From: an uncultured Eubacterium sp.
GTDB lineage: Bacteria > Bacillota > Clostridia > Oscillospirales > Acutalibacteraceae
Reading direction: 5' to 3'
DNA length: 38,203 bases
NCBI GenBank assembly: GCA_910584985.1
Contig: CAJUDJ010000017.1
Span: 1-38,203 of the forward strand
Under the pieces are notes generated by a model, which did no database searches, was not told where the DNA came from, and worked only from the letters and a program-made list of their open reading frames with translations. Below, in pieces: positions 17,481 to 25,829 of the stretch. The position numbers were made by a program, and so were the translations under genes. Position 1 is the first letter of the stretch. Every line of letters starts with the position of its first letter.

Positions 17481-19325
17481 ATGTTTATTTTGACTGGCAC
17501 GATTGCCGCATTGATAATCAGTGCCGTACAGATTTTTTTCTTCTGCGAAAAAAAATCTGTCGGAAAATGTATTCACTATACGATAAGAAATATTTTTTCC
17601 ATAAATCTGATTTCACTTGCACTGCTGACCTATGTTTTTAAATATCAGCATTTTCTTGTAACAGACAGTTACAAAACCGCTTCCTTTGTAAAATTTTTCT
17701 TCCTTGCATTGGCAGTGGGAATAATTCTTTTATTTATTTCGGCAGTATTCAACAATCAGATTGCTTTTGAAAAAGAAGAACCTAAAAAAAGCGGCTGGAC
17801 AAAATTTGTGAAACTGCTTTCGGCAGCTTTTGTTGCGCTTGGCTCTGCCTGCTTTTTCGGCACAATCTGGGCAAAATCCGCCTTCGGCGATATTTCTGCC
17901 GATGAAATGTTTATAACTCTGTTTCTTCCCACAGAGGGAACAGAAGCCGGTGTATATATTGACGGATTTGAGGGTCCGTTTTTCCAGACCATGCTGGTTA
18001 CAACAGTTTTCTGCCTGTTCCTTTACTGCAACTTCAAGCTTGTTTACAAGGTGAACAGAAGAGCTGTAACCATATTCAACAGTCTGGCACGCAGAATTAT
18101 CTGCCTCGTACTTTCCGTTACATGCCTTGCAGGTGGAATTGTTTACGGAATAGAGAAGCTTCAGCTTCAGCAGCTTTACCGTTCCTACTGTCTGGATTCC
18201 GGAATTATTGATGATAACTATGTTGACCCCAAAACTGCTCAAATGGAATTTCCGCAGGAAAAAAGAAACCTGATTTTCATTTCGCTTGAATCACTTGAAA
18301 CCAGCTTTCTTTCCAAAGAGTTGGGCGGCTTTATCGATGAAAATCTTATGCCTGAGCTTACAGAGCTTGCTTATGAAGGAATCGTTTTCTCGCATACGGA
18401 TTCCAAATTCGGCGGTCCGATTCATGCTCCGGGCACAACCTGGTCCGTTGCTTCCCTGGTTAATATGACAACAGGGCTTCCGATGAAAACGCCAACTGAA
18501 CCGAACCATTACGGCTCTGCGGATAACTTCCTTCCGGGTGCATGGGCACTTGGCGATATTCTTCAAGAACAGGGCTATGAGCAGACCTTTATGCTGGGCT
18601 CAGATGCCAATTTCGGCGCACTTAATTTCTTCTTTGAATCACACGGAAACTATAAAATTATGGATCACCGCTATGCAAAGGCAAACGGACTTATCCCCGA
18701 AGACTATAAGGTTTGGTGGGGCTATGAGGACGACAAGCTTTATGAATTTGCAAAGGACGAACTGACTCGTCTTTCCGAAACCGGAAAACCATTCCATTTT
18801 CTGCTGGAAACAGCTGATACACACCGACCAGGCGGATTTCTCAGTGAAAAAGCACCCACGCCTTACACTGATCATTATGCAAACACCATTGCTTACAGCA
18901 CTTCGGAAACCGTTAAATTTGTTCGCTGGGTTCAGCAGCAGCCGTTCTATGAAAATACAACCATTGTTATGATCGGCGATCATTTAAGCATGGATACCGA
19001 CTTCTTCATCAATTATAACTTTACGGATGATTACCAGCGCACACAGTTTAACCTGATTCTGAATCCTGCACCCAATGTAAAAGACATTCCGCAGAGCCGT
19101 ATGGTAAACCGTCTGTATTCAAACTTTGATATGTACCCCACTATTCTTGCCAGCATCGGTGTTGACATAAAGGGAGATATGCTTGGAATCGGAACGGATC
19201 TTTTCTCGGGAAGAAAAACGCTGTTTGAAAAATACGGTATTGAAGAAGCAAATAAAGAGCTTGAAAAGAAAAGTGATCTTTACAACACACAAATTCTTAC
19301 CGTTTCCGAAAAAAGCGATAAATAA
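17481..19325 (+). CDS. LTA-synthase-like phosphoglycerol transferase (alkaline phosphatase superfamily)
   Basis: A 614-residue polytopic protein. About five transmembrane segments (1-225) precede an extracytoplasmic sulfatase-fold domain. Metal and catalytic residues line up with LtaS: Glu270 (SLESLE), nucleophile Thr319 (PGTTWS), His448 (DTHRPG), Asp500-His501 (IGDHLSMDTD). Known members transfer glycerophosphate from phosphatidylglycerol to lipoteichoic acid or glycans outside the membrane. Whether this one polymerises or adds a single unit cannot be told from sequence. ATG 17481 has GAAAGGG upstream. It is a single gene ended by a bidirectional terminator. Confidence 0.9.
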   Translation: MFILTGTIAALIISAVQIFFFCEKKSVGKCIHYTIRNIFSINLISLALLTYVFKYQHFLVTDSYKTASFVKFFFLALAVGIILLFISAVFNNQIAFEKEEPKKSGWTKFVKLLSAAFVALGSACFFGTIWAKSAFGDISADEMFITLFLPTEGTEAGVYIDGFEGPFFQTMLVTTVFCLFLYCNFKLVYKVNRRAVTIFNSLARRIICLVLSVTCLAGGIVYGIEKLQLQQLYRSYCLDSGIIDDNYVDPKTAQMEFPQEKRNLIFISLESLETSFLSKELGGFIDENLMPELTELAYEGIVFSHTDSKFGGPIHAPGTTWSVASLVNMTTGLPMKTPTEPNHYGSADNFLPGAWALGDILQEQGYEQTFMLGSDANFGALNFFFESHGNYKIMDHRYAKANGLIPEDYKVWWGYEDDKLYEFAKDELTRLSETGKPFHFLLETADTHRPGGFLSEKAPTPYTDHYANTIAYSTSETVKFVRWVQQQPFYENTTIVMIGDHLSMDTDFFINYNFTDDYQRTQFNLILNPAPNVKDIPQSRMVNRLYSNFDMYPTILASIGVDIKGDMLGIGTDLFSGRKTLFEKYGIEEANKELEKKSDLYNTQILTVSEKSDK

Positions 19326-19347
19326 TGAAAGCGGCATTTAACGCAAT

Positions 19348-19378
19348 AAATCGGCAGTTCGTTTGAACTGCCGATTTT
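19348..19378. terminator. Bidirectional terminator between LTA-synthase-like gene and ridA
   Basis: The stem AAATCGGCAGTTC / GAACTGCCGATTT has a GTTT loop, between convergent genes. Confidence 0.88.
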
Positions 19379-19397
19379 GCTTATTTATTCAAAACAA

Positions 19398-19769
19398 TTA
19401 TAATTCCGCAATAACCTCTATTTCACAGAGAACACCCTTTGGCAATGCTTTAACCGCAACACAGCTTCGTGCCGGCTTGCCCGTAAAGTATCTGCCGTAA
19501 ACCCCGTTAAAGGCGGCAAAGTCATCCATATCTGCAAGATAACAAACGGTTTTAACCGCCTTTTCAACAGATGTGCCTGCCGCTTCGCAAACTGCCTTTA
19601 AATTTTCGCACACCTGCACCGTCTGATCCTCTATTGTTTCGGCTTCCACATTTCCCGTTGCAGGATTAATCGCAATCTGACCGCTTGTAAAAAGCAAACC
19701 GTTTGCTTTAACCGCCTGACTGTAAGGACCGATGGCATCCGGTGCATTTTTTGTTGATACATATTCCAT
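19398..19769 (-). CDS. ridA: RidA-family 2-iminobutanoate/2-iminopropanoate deaminase
   Basis: A 123-residue YjgF/YER057c/UK114 protein of full family length. Arg101 (KPARSCVAV), which binds the substrate carboxylate, Tyr16 (GPYSQA) and Glu117 (CEIEVIAEL) are all present, so this is the active Rid subclass. It hydrolyses the reactive enamine/imine intermediates released by PLP-dependent dehydratases. It sits directly downstream of ilvA (gap of 18 bp) on the same strand, and IlvA makes exactly these intermediates. The start has AAAGGAGAG upstream. Confidence 0.93.
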   Translation of the reverse strand: MEYVSTKNAPDAIGPYSQAVKANGLLFTSGQIAINPATGNVEAETIEDQTVQVCENLKAVCEAAGTSVEKAVKTVCYLADMDDFAAFNGVYGRYFTGKPARSCVAVKALPKGVLCEIEVIAEL

Positions 19770-19787
19770 AATCTTCTCTCCTTTATA

Positions 19788-20987
19788 TTAATCACAGACC
19801 TCAAAGCCTGCTTCCTTAAGTACCTGCTTTATTGCAACAATATGTGCATAATCTCTGGTTTCAACACCTATCTTCAGATAGCAGTCCGTTATATTCATAT
19901 CCAAATCCGTGCTGTCATAGCTTACGCTGGTAACATTGGCGCCTGTCTGTGCAATAAGGCTTGAAACATCGGAAAGCTGCCCCGGCTTATCGGAAAGTGC
20001 AATCGTTATATTTGCTTTTCTGCCGCTCATTTTCAATCCACGTTCAATCACCCTTGAAAGAATGGTAACATCAATATTTCCGCCCGAAACAAGGCAGCAG
20101 ATATTCTTTCCGTCCATATCCGGAATTTTGCCTGCCAGCACGGCGGCAACCGGAACTGCCCCGGCGCCTTCGGCAATCAGCTTCTGCTGTTCAAGCAGTG
20201 TAAGTATTGCCAGTGCAATTTCATCATCGGTAACCGTGAAAATTCCGTCAACATACTGCTTCACCAAATCATATGTCAAATCTCCCGGCGTTTTCACGGC
20301 AATGCCATCAGCAATGGTCTGCACTTTTGAAAGTGTTTCGATTTCCCCGTCAACAATGGACTTTTCCATACTCGGTGCACCGGCAGCCTGCACGCCGTAA
20401 ACCTTGCAGTTCGGATTAATCTGTTTAATGGTATATGCAACACCGGCAATAAGTCCGCCGCCGCCGATAGGCACAACAACGGCATCCGCTTCGGGAAGCT
20501 GTTCCAGAATTTCAAGCCCGATGGTTCCCTGCCCTGCTATAACATCCGCATCATTAAACGGATGAATAAAACTGTATCCAAGTTCATTTTTAAGCTCAAT
20601 AGCCTTATTATAGGCATCATCATAAACACCTTTTACAAGGCATACCTCCGCACCGTAGCGTTTGGTGGCCTCCACCTTTGAAATCGGCGCCCCGTCCGGC
20701 AGGCAGATCAGGCTTTTAATGCCGCTTTTTGTTGCTGCAAGGGCTACACCCTGCGCATGGTTTCCTGCCGAGCAGGCTATAACGCCCTTTGCCTTTTCCT
20801 CTTTACTGAGCTGGCTTATTTTAAAATAAGAACCCCTTATCTTAAATGAACCTGTTATCTGCAGATTTTCTGTTTTCAGATAAATATTGGCTCCTTTTCT
20901 GATATTCGGTGCAAGTATCATATCTGTTTCACGGATAACTTCCTTCAGCACCCGTGAAGCTTTATATACTCTGTCAATTGTCAACAT
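19788..20987 (-). CDS. ilvA: Threonine ammonia-lyase with C-terminal ACT domain
   Basis: A 399-residue fold-type II PLP enzyme. The PLP lysine is Lys49 (SFKIRGSY); SAGNHAQGVA and the glycine loop PIGGGGLIAGVA bind the cofactor phosphate. Residues about 327-399 form one ACT domain (DKPGQLSDVSSLIAQTGANV), as in the shorter clostridial/actinobacterial IlvA-TdcB form, not the two-domain E. coli IlvA. It converts threonine to 2-oxobutanoate and ammonia, for isoleucine synthesis or catabolism. ATG 20987 has AAGAAGG upstream; the 19-codon upstream extension has none and crosses the promoter. The promoter is divergent from the gene at 21118. Confidence 0.93.
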   Translation of the reverse strand: MLTIDRVYKASRVLKEVIRETDMILAPNIRKGANIYLKTENLQITGSFKIRGSYFKISQLSKEEKAKGVIACSAGNHAQGVALAATKSGIKSLICLPDGAPISKVEATKRYGAEVCLVKGVYDDAYNKAIELKNELGYSFIHPFNDADVIAGQGTIGLEILEQLPEADAVVVPIGGGGLIAGVAYTIKQINPNCKVYGVQAAGAPSMEKSIVDGEIETLSKVQTIADGIAVKTPGDLTYDLVKQYVDGIFTVTDDEIALAILTLLEQQKLIAEGAGAVPVAAVLAGKIPDMDGKNICCLVSGGNIDVTILSRVIERGLKMSGRKANITIALSDKPGQLSDVSSLIAQTGANVTSVSYDSTDLDMNITDCYLKIGVETRDYAHIVAIKQVLKEAGFEVCD

Positions 20988-21015
20988 AATTTCGCCTTCT
21001 TGTATTTTTTCAGTT

Positions 21016-21080
21016 ATTTTAATACGATTAAACCATTTTGTCAATCAAGGATTGACTTTAAAAATAATATGATATAAAAT
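21016..21080. promoter_or_regulatory. Back-to-back promoters of ilvA and the binding-protein gene, with shared palindrome
   Basis: Plus strand: TTGACT (21052-21057), 17 bp, TAAAAT (21075-21080). Minus strand: TTGACA (21039-21044), 17 bp, TAAAAT (21016-21021). The two -35 boxes are the arms of a dyad, GTCAATC-AAG-GATTGAC (21040-21056). One protein bound there would cover both -35 elements. The dyad shares its 7-3-7 plan and most bases with 3809-3827. Confidence 0.7.
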
Positions 21081-21117
21081 TAAATTAACAAATCCACTTT
21101 TGCAGGGAGGAAAAATC

Positions 21118-21981
21118 TTGAAAATTAAAAAATCAGTTCTTTTAACTATATTATGTGCCGTGTTCATCATCTGCCTGTTTTCAGGCTGCTCAAATTCACA
21201 GAAGCTTGCAGCGGATATTACCGAAGATACCATGCTGATTGCCTACACACAGGAAAACAGCCCGTTTCTTTATAAAAACGAAAACGGCGAATTTGAAGGC
21301 TTTGATGCCGAAATCATTAATGAAATTTTTGATTCCGTTAAGGGTGAATACAAAAATTATACCTTTATTCAGGTTCCCGATGACTATAAGCTGAACGAGG
21401 ATGTTTGCTATACCGATGAAAACGGAAAGGAATATAAGGCAAAAATCATGTGCGGCGGCACAAGAAAAAATACCGGCACTGCCAATCAGGATGTAAACTG
21501 GAGCGTTAATATTCTTGAAAACAATATTGTAACGGTTGTTTCGGCCGGCAGCACGATTATCAATGCCGATATTCCTTCGGACACAACAGCAGGTGTAACA
21601 TCTGCTGCGGCTATGGAGGCGCTGAACAGAAATGCAGCCTACAAAAGCAATTTTGAAACGATAAAGGAATATGCCTCTATTTCAGATTCACTTGCAGCAC
21701 TTGACAACGGCGAAATTGATGCAGTGATAACCGAAACCTTTGATTTCTGTAAAACAGACGGCAGCGAAAAATACACCGTTCTTCCCGGCGTGCTGGATAA
21801 GATAGAGTATGCCTATCAGTTTGCAAAGAATGATGACTTATCCTGGAGCTTCAATGAAGCCATAAGAGAAATGCAGTCTGCCGATTACGGTGATGGCGAT
21901 ACGCTTACACCGCTTGTTGAAAAGCATTTCGGATATAAGGATGCCTGCGTGTTTGAATATAAAACAGACGGGGATAAATAA
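21118..21981 (+). CDS. Amino-acid-type (family 3) substrate-binding lipoprotein
   Basis: A 287-residue lipoprotein. The signal peptide ends in lipobox LFSGC (Cys24). The mature part is a bilobal periplasmic-binding-protein fold: MLIAYTQENSPFLYKNENGEFEGFDAEII is the classic SBP_bac_3 start and NGEIDAVITE the hinge region. Start TTG 21118 has GGGAGG at 6-7 nt. No permease or ATPase is next to it, so it is an orphan that must use a remote ABC importer, or act as a sensor. It diverges from ilvA through a shared promoter region, which hints at an amino-acid link, and is followed by a strong terminator. Confidence 0.85.
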   Translation: MKIKKSVLLTILCAVFIICLFSGCSNSQKLAADITEDTMLIAYTQENSPFLYKNENGEFEGFDAEIINEIFDSVKGEYKNYTFIQVPDDYKLNEDVCYTDENGKEYKAKIMCGGTRKNTGTANQDVNWSVNILENNIVTVVSAGSTIINADIPSDTTAGVTSAAAMEALNRNAAYKSNFETIKEYASISDSLAALDNGEIDAVITETFDFCKTDGSEKYTVLPGVLDKIEYAYQFAKNDDLSWSFNEAIREMQSADYGDGDTLTPLVEKHFGYKDACVFEYKTDGDK

Positions 21982-21990
21982 ATACAGTAA

Positions 21991-22027
21991 AACAAAACCG
22001 ATGTTTTTAACATCGGTTTTGTTTTTA
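21991..22027. terminator. Bidirectional terminator
   Basis: The stem CAAAACCGATGTT / AACATCGGTTTTG is followed by TTTTT. The stop codon of the convergent gene (22025) lies in its tail. Confidence 0.9.
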
Positions 22028-22714
22028 TAAATAATATTCCAATATATCATCAACTATCTGCTGCATTTTTTGTGCATTTTCCTTATTGCAGCAAAGATAA
22101 TCCAAGGTTTTTATATCCCCATATTTTTCAGGGATATAATCAATATATTCCACCTTTGTATCTATCGGAAAATAATACAGGGATTTATCCGGACGGGTTG
22201 AAAATTCAAAGCAATCCAGTGTTTCCTGAAATTCATCATAAAAATCAATTTTATCAGCAAAAACAAGATATTCTTTTCCCACCTGCATCACATTGCTTAA
22301 ACCACCAAGGCAATCAAATGCTACCTCTTTCAGCCTTTTATCATATTCAACATAGCTTATCTGATGAATCGCAATTCTGCTGCCAAGCAGACTTTCATCT
22401 CCTTTGATTATCCTGTTTACCAGAACGGTTGCTTTTGTTGCCTTGTTGATTGCTTCATTTTTTTCAACTGTAACAACAAAGGCAGAGGAAAATGTGCTTA
22501 TTTCATTTAACACGGCAGCCGAATCAAGATTGTTAATTGTTTTATTCACTATTTCATAATGTGAATATACCTTAGCATCATCAGGATTGTAGCTTCTATT
22601 ATACACCTTATAGCTGCATCTGGTTGCAATACCGAACAGAACGGCTATTATCAAAAAAGACAGCATAATCAGAGCGAATATCTTTTCCAAAGGAATTTTG
22701 CGGTTCTTAACCAT
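22025..22714 (-). CDS. Uncharacterised protein with one N-terminal membrane anchor (ABC operon)
   Basis: A 229-residue protein I do not recognise. It has a basic N-terminus, one transmembrane segment (about 12-32), then a soluble domain that should lie outside the cell. The stretch ATVLVNRIIKGDESLLGS, later VGKEYLVFAD, has the beta-barrel rhythm seen in TIMP/netrin-like extracytoplasmic domains; this is only a resemblance. ATG 22714 overlaps the stop of the ABC ATPase gene by 8 bp, showing translational coupling. It is the last gene of the operon; a role as accessory or immunity factor of the transporter is possible but unproven. Confidence 0.7.
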   Translation of the reverse strand: MVKNRKIPLEKIFALIMLSFLIIAVLFGIATRCSYKVYNRSYNPDDAKVYSHYEIVNKTINNLDSAAVLNEISTFSSAFVVTVEKNEAINKATKATVLVNRIIKGDESLLGSRIAIHQISYVEYDKRLKEVAFDCLGGLSNVMQVGKEYLVFADKIDFYDEFQETLDCFEFSTRPDKSLYYFPIDTKVEYIDYIPEKYGDIKTLDYLCCNKENAQKMQQIVDDILEYYL

Positions 22715-23363
22715 GATGTGCCACCTGCCTTTGTTCAGTAATTCTGCCGGAATCCATATATATAATTTCATCGCAAAGCATTTCTATATCCACACTGGAG
22801 TGACTTGCCAGCAAAACCGTAGTGCCGTGTGCCTTAGCATCCAGAATACGCTGTCTTAAATATGCAACACTTTGTTCGTCAAGCGCATTTGTCGGTTCAT
22901 CCAGCACAAGCAAATCGGGATTTCCCATAAATGCCTGAGCAATTCTTAATTTCTGTTTCATTCCGAGCGAAAATGCCTTAAAGCTTTTTTTGCTGTTCGG
23001 ATCCAATCCAAAATCCGAAATCAGCTTTTTAATTTCTGCTTTGCTTACTTTATTTCTGCTCATAGAATTCAGAATATCCAGATTTTCAAAGGCAGACAAA
23101 TCGCTCCATAAATCGGCATTCTCAATTAACAAGCCTATGCTTTGGGGATGAATTCCTTTGCCTACTTCCACACCATCCACAACGATTGTTCCGGCTGTGG
23201 CGGTTATAAGCCCTGCAACGGCACGAAGAAGCATTGTTTTTCCTGATCCGTTTATTCCGACAAAACCGTAAATTTTATTCTTTTCCAGCTTTAATTGAAT
23301 ATTATCCAAAATAACATTTCCTTTAATTTTTTTTGTGAATGCATTTATTTCAATATAACTCAT
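22707..23363 (-). CDS. ABC transporter ATPase (ABC-2 type)
   Basis: A 218-residue ATPase: Walker A GINGSGKT, signature FSLGMKQKLRIAQAF, Walker B LLVLDEPTNALD, and the switch histidine in LLASHSS. The signature SLGMKQ (instead of LSGGQ) is typical of ABC-2 exporters such as lantibiotic-immunity and Nat/bacitracin-type systems. ATG 23363 was chosen as the family start, with AAAGGA 11 nt upstream; a 30-codon extension has no site. It partners with the two permeases just upstream. Confidence 0.92.
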   Translation of the reverse strand: MSYIEINAFTKKIKGNVILDNIQLKLEKNKIYGFVGINGSGKTMLLRAVAGLITATAGTIVVDGVEVGKGIHPQSIGLLIENADLWSDLSAFENLDILNSMSRNKVSKAEIKKLISDFGLDPNSKKSFKAFSLGMKQKLRIAQAFMGNPDLLVLDEPTNALDEQSVAYLRQRILDAKAHGTTVLLASHSSVDIEMLCDEIIYMDSGRITEQRQVAHHG

Positions 23364-23403
23364 ATATTGCTTAATCCTTTCAGAAAATATAATAAAAAGC
23401 CAA

Positions 23404-24159
23404 CTAAAACATATCTGTTTTTTTAATAAGCCGTTTGCCGATAAAAAAGGCAATCAGAATAATAAAAGAAATTATCAGATAATATACAAATGACGGAAGT
23501 GATTTCACCATACTTACATCACCCCTTAGATGCCAGGATATATAATAGTTTATCAACAAGTGATACTGCCCGCTTTTACTTGAGGCAAAACAGGTTAACC
23601 CCACATTCACAATAAAAACGGAAAAGCTGATAACAGCGGCAATATGAGGTTTAAGTGCAAGGCCGCATATGTTATTTAAATAAACAAACAGAAAAAGTAT
23701 TATGCAATTCGCAAAAATGCCAAACAGAAAATATATTATTATATCCGCCGTACTGTCCGCCTTATATCCCATTGCCGCAGCAGTAAGCAAAATGGCAAGA
23801 TTATTCCAGAATGAAACAAACAGGCAATAAATAAAGCTTTGAAACACTTTGAAATAATACCATTTTGCATTGCTTTTCAATCTGAAAAGAATATAGGATT
23901 TTGCTATATGATAATCATCGGAAAAAATTCGTGAAATAATCGGATATAACATAAGAAGCGTAAAGGTGGTTAGCAAAACTTCGGCATTATACTCGCCATT
24001 GCCGAAATCCATATTTCCATCCCTTGCAAGTAAAAAGGCATTTTCAATATTCAGTTCCATTTCTTTGGGAAGCATAATACACGTTTTCACTATCCCGAAA
24101 ATAATGCTTAATCCAAGTAAAGACCACACATCTTTCCCTTTAAACAAAATTTTACTCAT
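23404..24159 (-). CDS. ABC-2 type permease subunit
   Basis: A 251-residue polytopic protein with six hydrophobic segments, from LLGLSIIFGIVKTCIM to YYLIISFIILIAFFIG, ending in a Lys-rich tail. No catalytic motif, as expected for a permease. ATG 24159 overlaps the previous permease stop by 8 bp; ATG 24168 is an alternative three codons earlier, and the AAAAGGA site does not decide clearly. The sequence is AT-rich and diverged from its neighbour permease, so the pair is likely a heterodimer. Confidence 0.8.
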   Translation of the reverse strand: MSKILFKGKDVWSLLGLSIIFGIVKTCIMLPKEMELNIENAFLLARDGNMDFGNGEYNAEVLLTTFTLLMLYPIISRIFSDDYHIAKSYILFRLKSNAKWYYFKVFQSFIYCLFVSFWNNLAILLTAAAMGYKADSTADIIIYFLFGIFANCIILFLFVYLNNICGLALKPHIAAVISFSVFIVNVGLTCFASSKSGQYHLLINYYISWHLRGDVSMVKSLPSFVYYLIISFIILIAFFIGKRLIKKTDMF

Positions 24160-24988
24160 AAAAATCATTAATCCTTTTCCTTGCAAACAGGGCCGGCAGA
24201 ACGGCTGCCGCTGCCATACAGGCAAAAACAACAGCCATTCCCCTTGCAGACTGATTGACAACCGGCTGCGCACCGAAAATATATGTTGAAGCACAGAACT
24301 CATCTAATTCAAAAGAACCAAATAAAATTTCAAGAAATGTATAAACAATAAAAAAGGAGCACAGCAGCATAATTCTGCTTTTTTTATAAAAATAGGAAAG
24401 CTGATAAACAGCCGTTGCCGCCAGACCGCTGAATAATGCAGCAAGACTCAGATGAAGCAGATTATAAAGATATATATTTTTTAAAAAAAGACTTTTAAAA
24501 ACATATTTTCCGGCATAGTTTGTAAACACACCGGCATATGCATATGAAAAATTTGTATAGGTTGCCGTTGAATCAAGCGGAAAAGCAATAAAATTCAGAA
24601 GCATATTTATAAGTAACGGTGCAGCCGCTATGATTACACCCGAACAAAACACGGCAAACAGTTTAGAAAAATAATATGAGCGATTTGAAATCCGCGCCAT
24701 ACAGAATTCTGCCGTTCGCTTTTCCCGTTCCTCAAAAAAAGTGTCTGCAAACGGAATAACGGCAACAAACGGAAAAATTATTGTATAAATGTGGCTTAGA
24801 ACATCCCCAACAAAATAAGAACCCAAATAATAATACTTTGCTGCCCAAACATTATTCAAATCCAAATTCCATTTGCTTATACAATTCAGCAAAAAAAACA
24901 ATATGGATAATATCATCACCGCTGATAAAGTAATTATAAATGTTTTCCGCTTGGTCATTAACTTTAATTGAATCACAAAATTTTTCAT
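24152..24988 (-). CDS. ABC-2 type permease subunit
   Basis: A 278-residue membrane protein with about six transmembrane segments. The loop ADTFFEEREKRTAEFCMARISNRSYYFSKLF after the second segment matches the cytosolic coupling loop of ABC-2 permeases (F.E.E...G/R...L...S R..Y..SK). ATG 24988 has AAGGGA upstream. The gap to the preceding frameshifted secreted-protein gene is 22 bp, so it belongs to the same operon. Confidence 0.82.
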   Translation of the reverse strand: MKNFVIQLKLMTKRKTFIITLSAVMILSILFFLLNCISKWNLDLNNVWAAKYYYLGSYFVGDVLSHIYTIIFPFVAVIPFADTFFEEREKRTAEFCMARISNRSYYFSKLFAVFCSGVIIAAAPLLINMLLNFIAFPLDSTATYTNFSYAYAGVFTNYAGKYVFKSLFLKNIYLYNLLHLSLAALFSGLAATAVYQLSYFYKKSRIMLLCSFFIVYTFLEILFGSFELDEFCASTYIFGAQPVVNQSARGMAVVFACMAAAAVLPALFARKRINDFYE

Positions 24989-25010
24989 AATGCAAATCCC
25001 TTCACCTTAT

Positions 25011-25458
25011 TTAATAGCCCCACGCCTCATAAACTGCTTTTTTGGTGGTTATATTACTCTGTTCGCCGACAAAACAAACCAATCCGTTTTTTTCAATAAC
25101 AGTATCTTTGTAGTAAAAAATAAACTGATAATGAGCTCCCGGTTCAAATCTATATTTTTCAGAAATCCGTTTGTCGTCAATATTTTCAATCCAGACATTC
25201 ATACTGTTCACCGTGCCACCCTGATTCAGCTGAAAACAGCCATATTTTTTATCAGGAATACATTTAGGAAGACTGATTATAGGCGTGTCTTTGTCAAGCG
25301 CCGATAAAGATACCGTTACAGGTTCTGCTGTATAATATCCCCAGGAAGAACTGTACCCAAGAGTTGCCCCTAAAGCCGTAAACCCAAAGTGCAAAAGAGA
25401 GTGCCAATGCCATAGTGGCGGATATTATTTTTGATAATGTTCTTTTCTTTGTTTTCAT
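25011..25458 (-). pseudogene. Secreted protein gene with a one-base frameshift in the signal peptide
   Basis: ATG 25458 has an excellent AAAGGA site 8 nt away and begins a perfect signal peptide (MKTKKRTLSKIISATMALAL). This frame then runs into a stop after 54 codons. The neighbouring frame continues without stop as a mature-type domain of about 125 residues (LGYSSSWGYYTAEPVTVSLS onwards). Removing one base from the TTTT run at 25393-25396 (AAAA on +) joins both into a protein of about 149 residues. So the gene is either recently inactivated, phase-variable at a short homopolymer, or carries a sequencing error. No known family recognised. Placed between the 18-residue ORF and the permeases, it looks like the operon's exported component. 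Confidence 0.72.
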
Positions 25459-25489
25459 AATCGAATTCCTTTCTTTTATAATAACTTAC

Positions 25490-25546
25490 TTACAACGTTT
25501 TTACAATAGACTTATGTATTTTCCGCGCTAAAATAAAATAAGCCAT
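25490..25546 (-). CDS. 18-residue cationic amphipathic peptide ORF
   Basis: ATG 25546 is preceded by TAGGAGGGTGATACCG, one of the strongest ribosome binding sites in the window. It opens MAYFILARKIHKSIVKTL and a stop. The peptide has four basic residues plus His and no acidic residue. On a helix the aliphatic and aromatic residues fall on one side. The frameshifted secreted-protein gene begins 31 nt later on the same strand, and the ABC-2 transporter genes follow. It could be a phenol-soluble-modulin-like or antimicrobial peptide, a signal, or only a translated leader controlling the operon. Expression is unproven. Confidence 0.5.
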   Translation of the reverse strand: MAYFILARKIHKSIVKTL

Positions 25547-25680
25547 CGGTATCACCCTCCTATTTTATATTCAAACACCGCTTTATTGCGATATTATTAC
25601 AAAACAATTCTTTCTCGTCAGGATTTTACACATTAATAATAAAAGTTTTGAACAATTCTTCTTTTAATCTGTATAGTTTG

Positions 25681-25708
25681 ATTATATAAATAAAAACTGT
25701 AATATCAA
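25681..25708 (-). promoter_or_regulatory. Likely promoter of the peptide-ABC operon
   Basis: On the minus strand TTGATA (25703-25708), 16-bp spacer, TATAAT (25681-25686). This predicts a leader of about 130 nt before the 18-codon ORF. Apart from this promoter, the small ORF and the terminator at 25762, the interval 25459-25829 shows nothing else I can support. Confidence 0.55.
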
Positions 25709-25761
25709 CACCGATGCGAAAATGTTTAATAAAACTGCAAAATCGTTTTAAAAAACAGAAT

Positions 25762-25792
25762 AAACGCCTCCTTTTCAGGAGGCGTTTTGCTT
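25762..25792 (-). terminator. Terminator after the LUD gene
   Basis: The stem AAACGCCTCC / GGAGGCGTTT with a 6-nt loop lies 40-70 bp past the stop of the minus-strand LUD gene. A further T-rich stretch follows on that strand. Confidence 0.8.
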
Positions 25793-25829
25793 TAGTGAAT
25801 TTACTTTTCTTTCAAATAACCAATATCTT

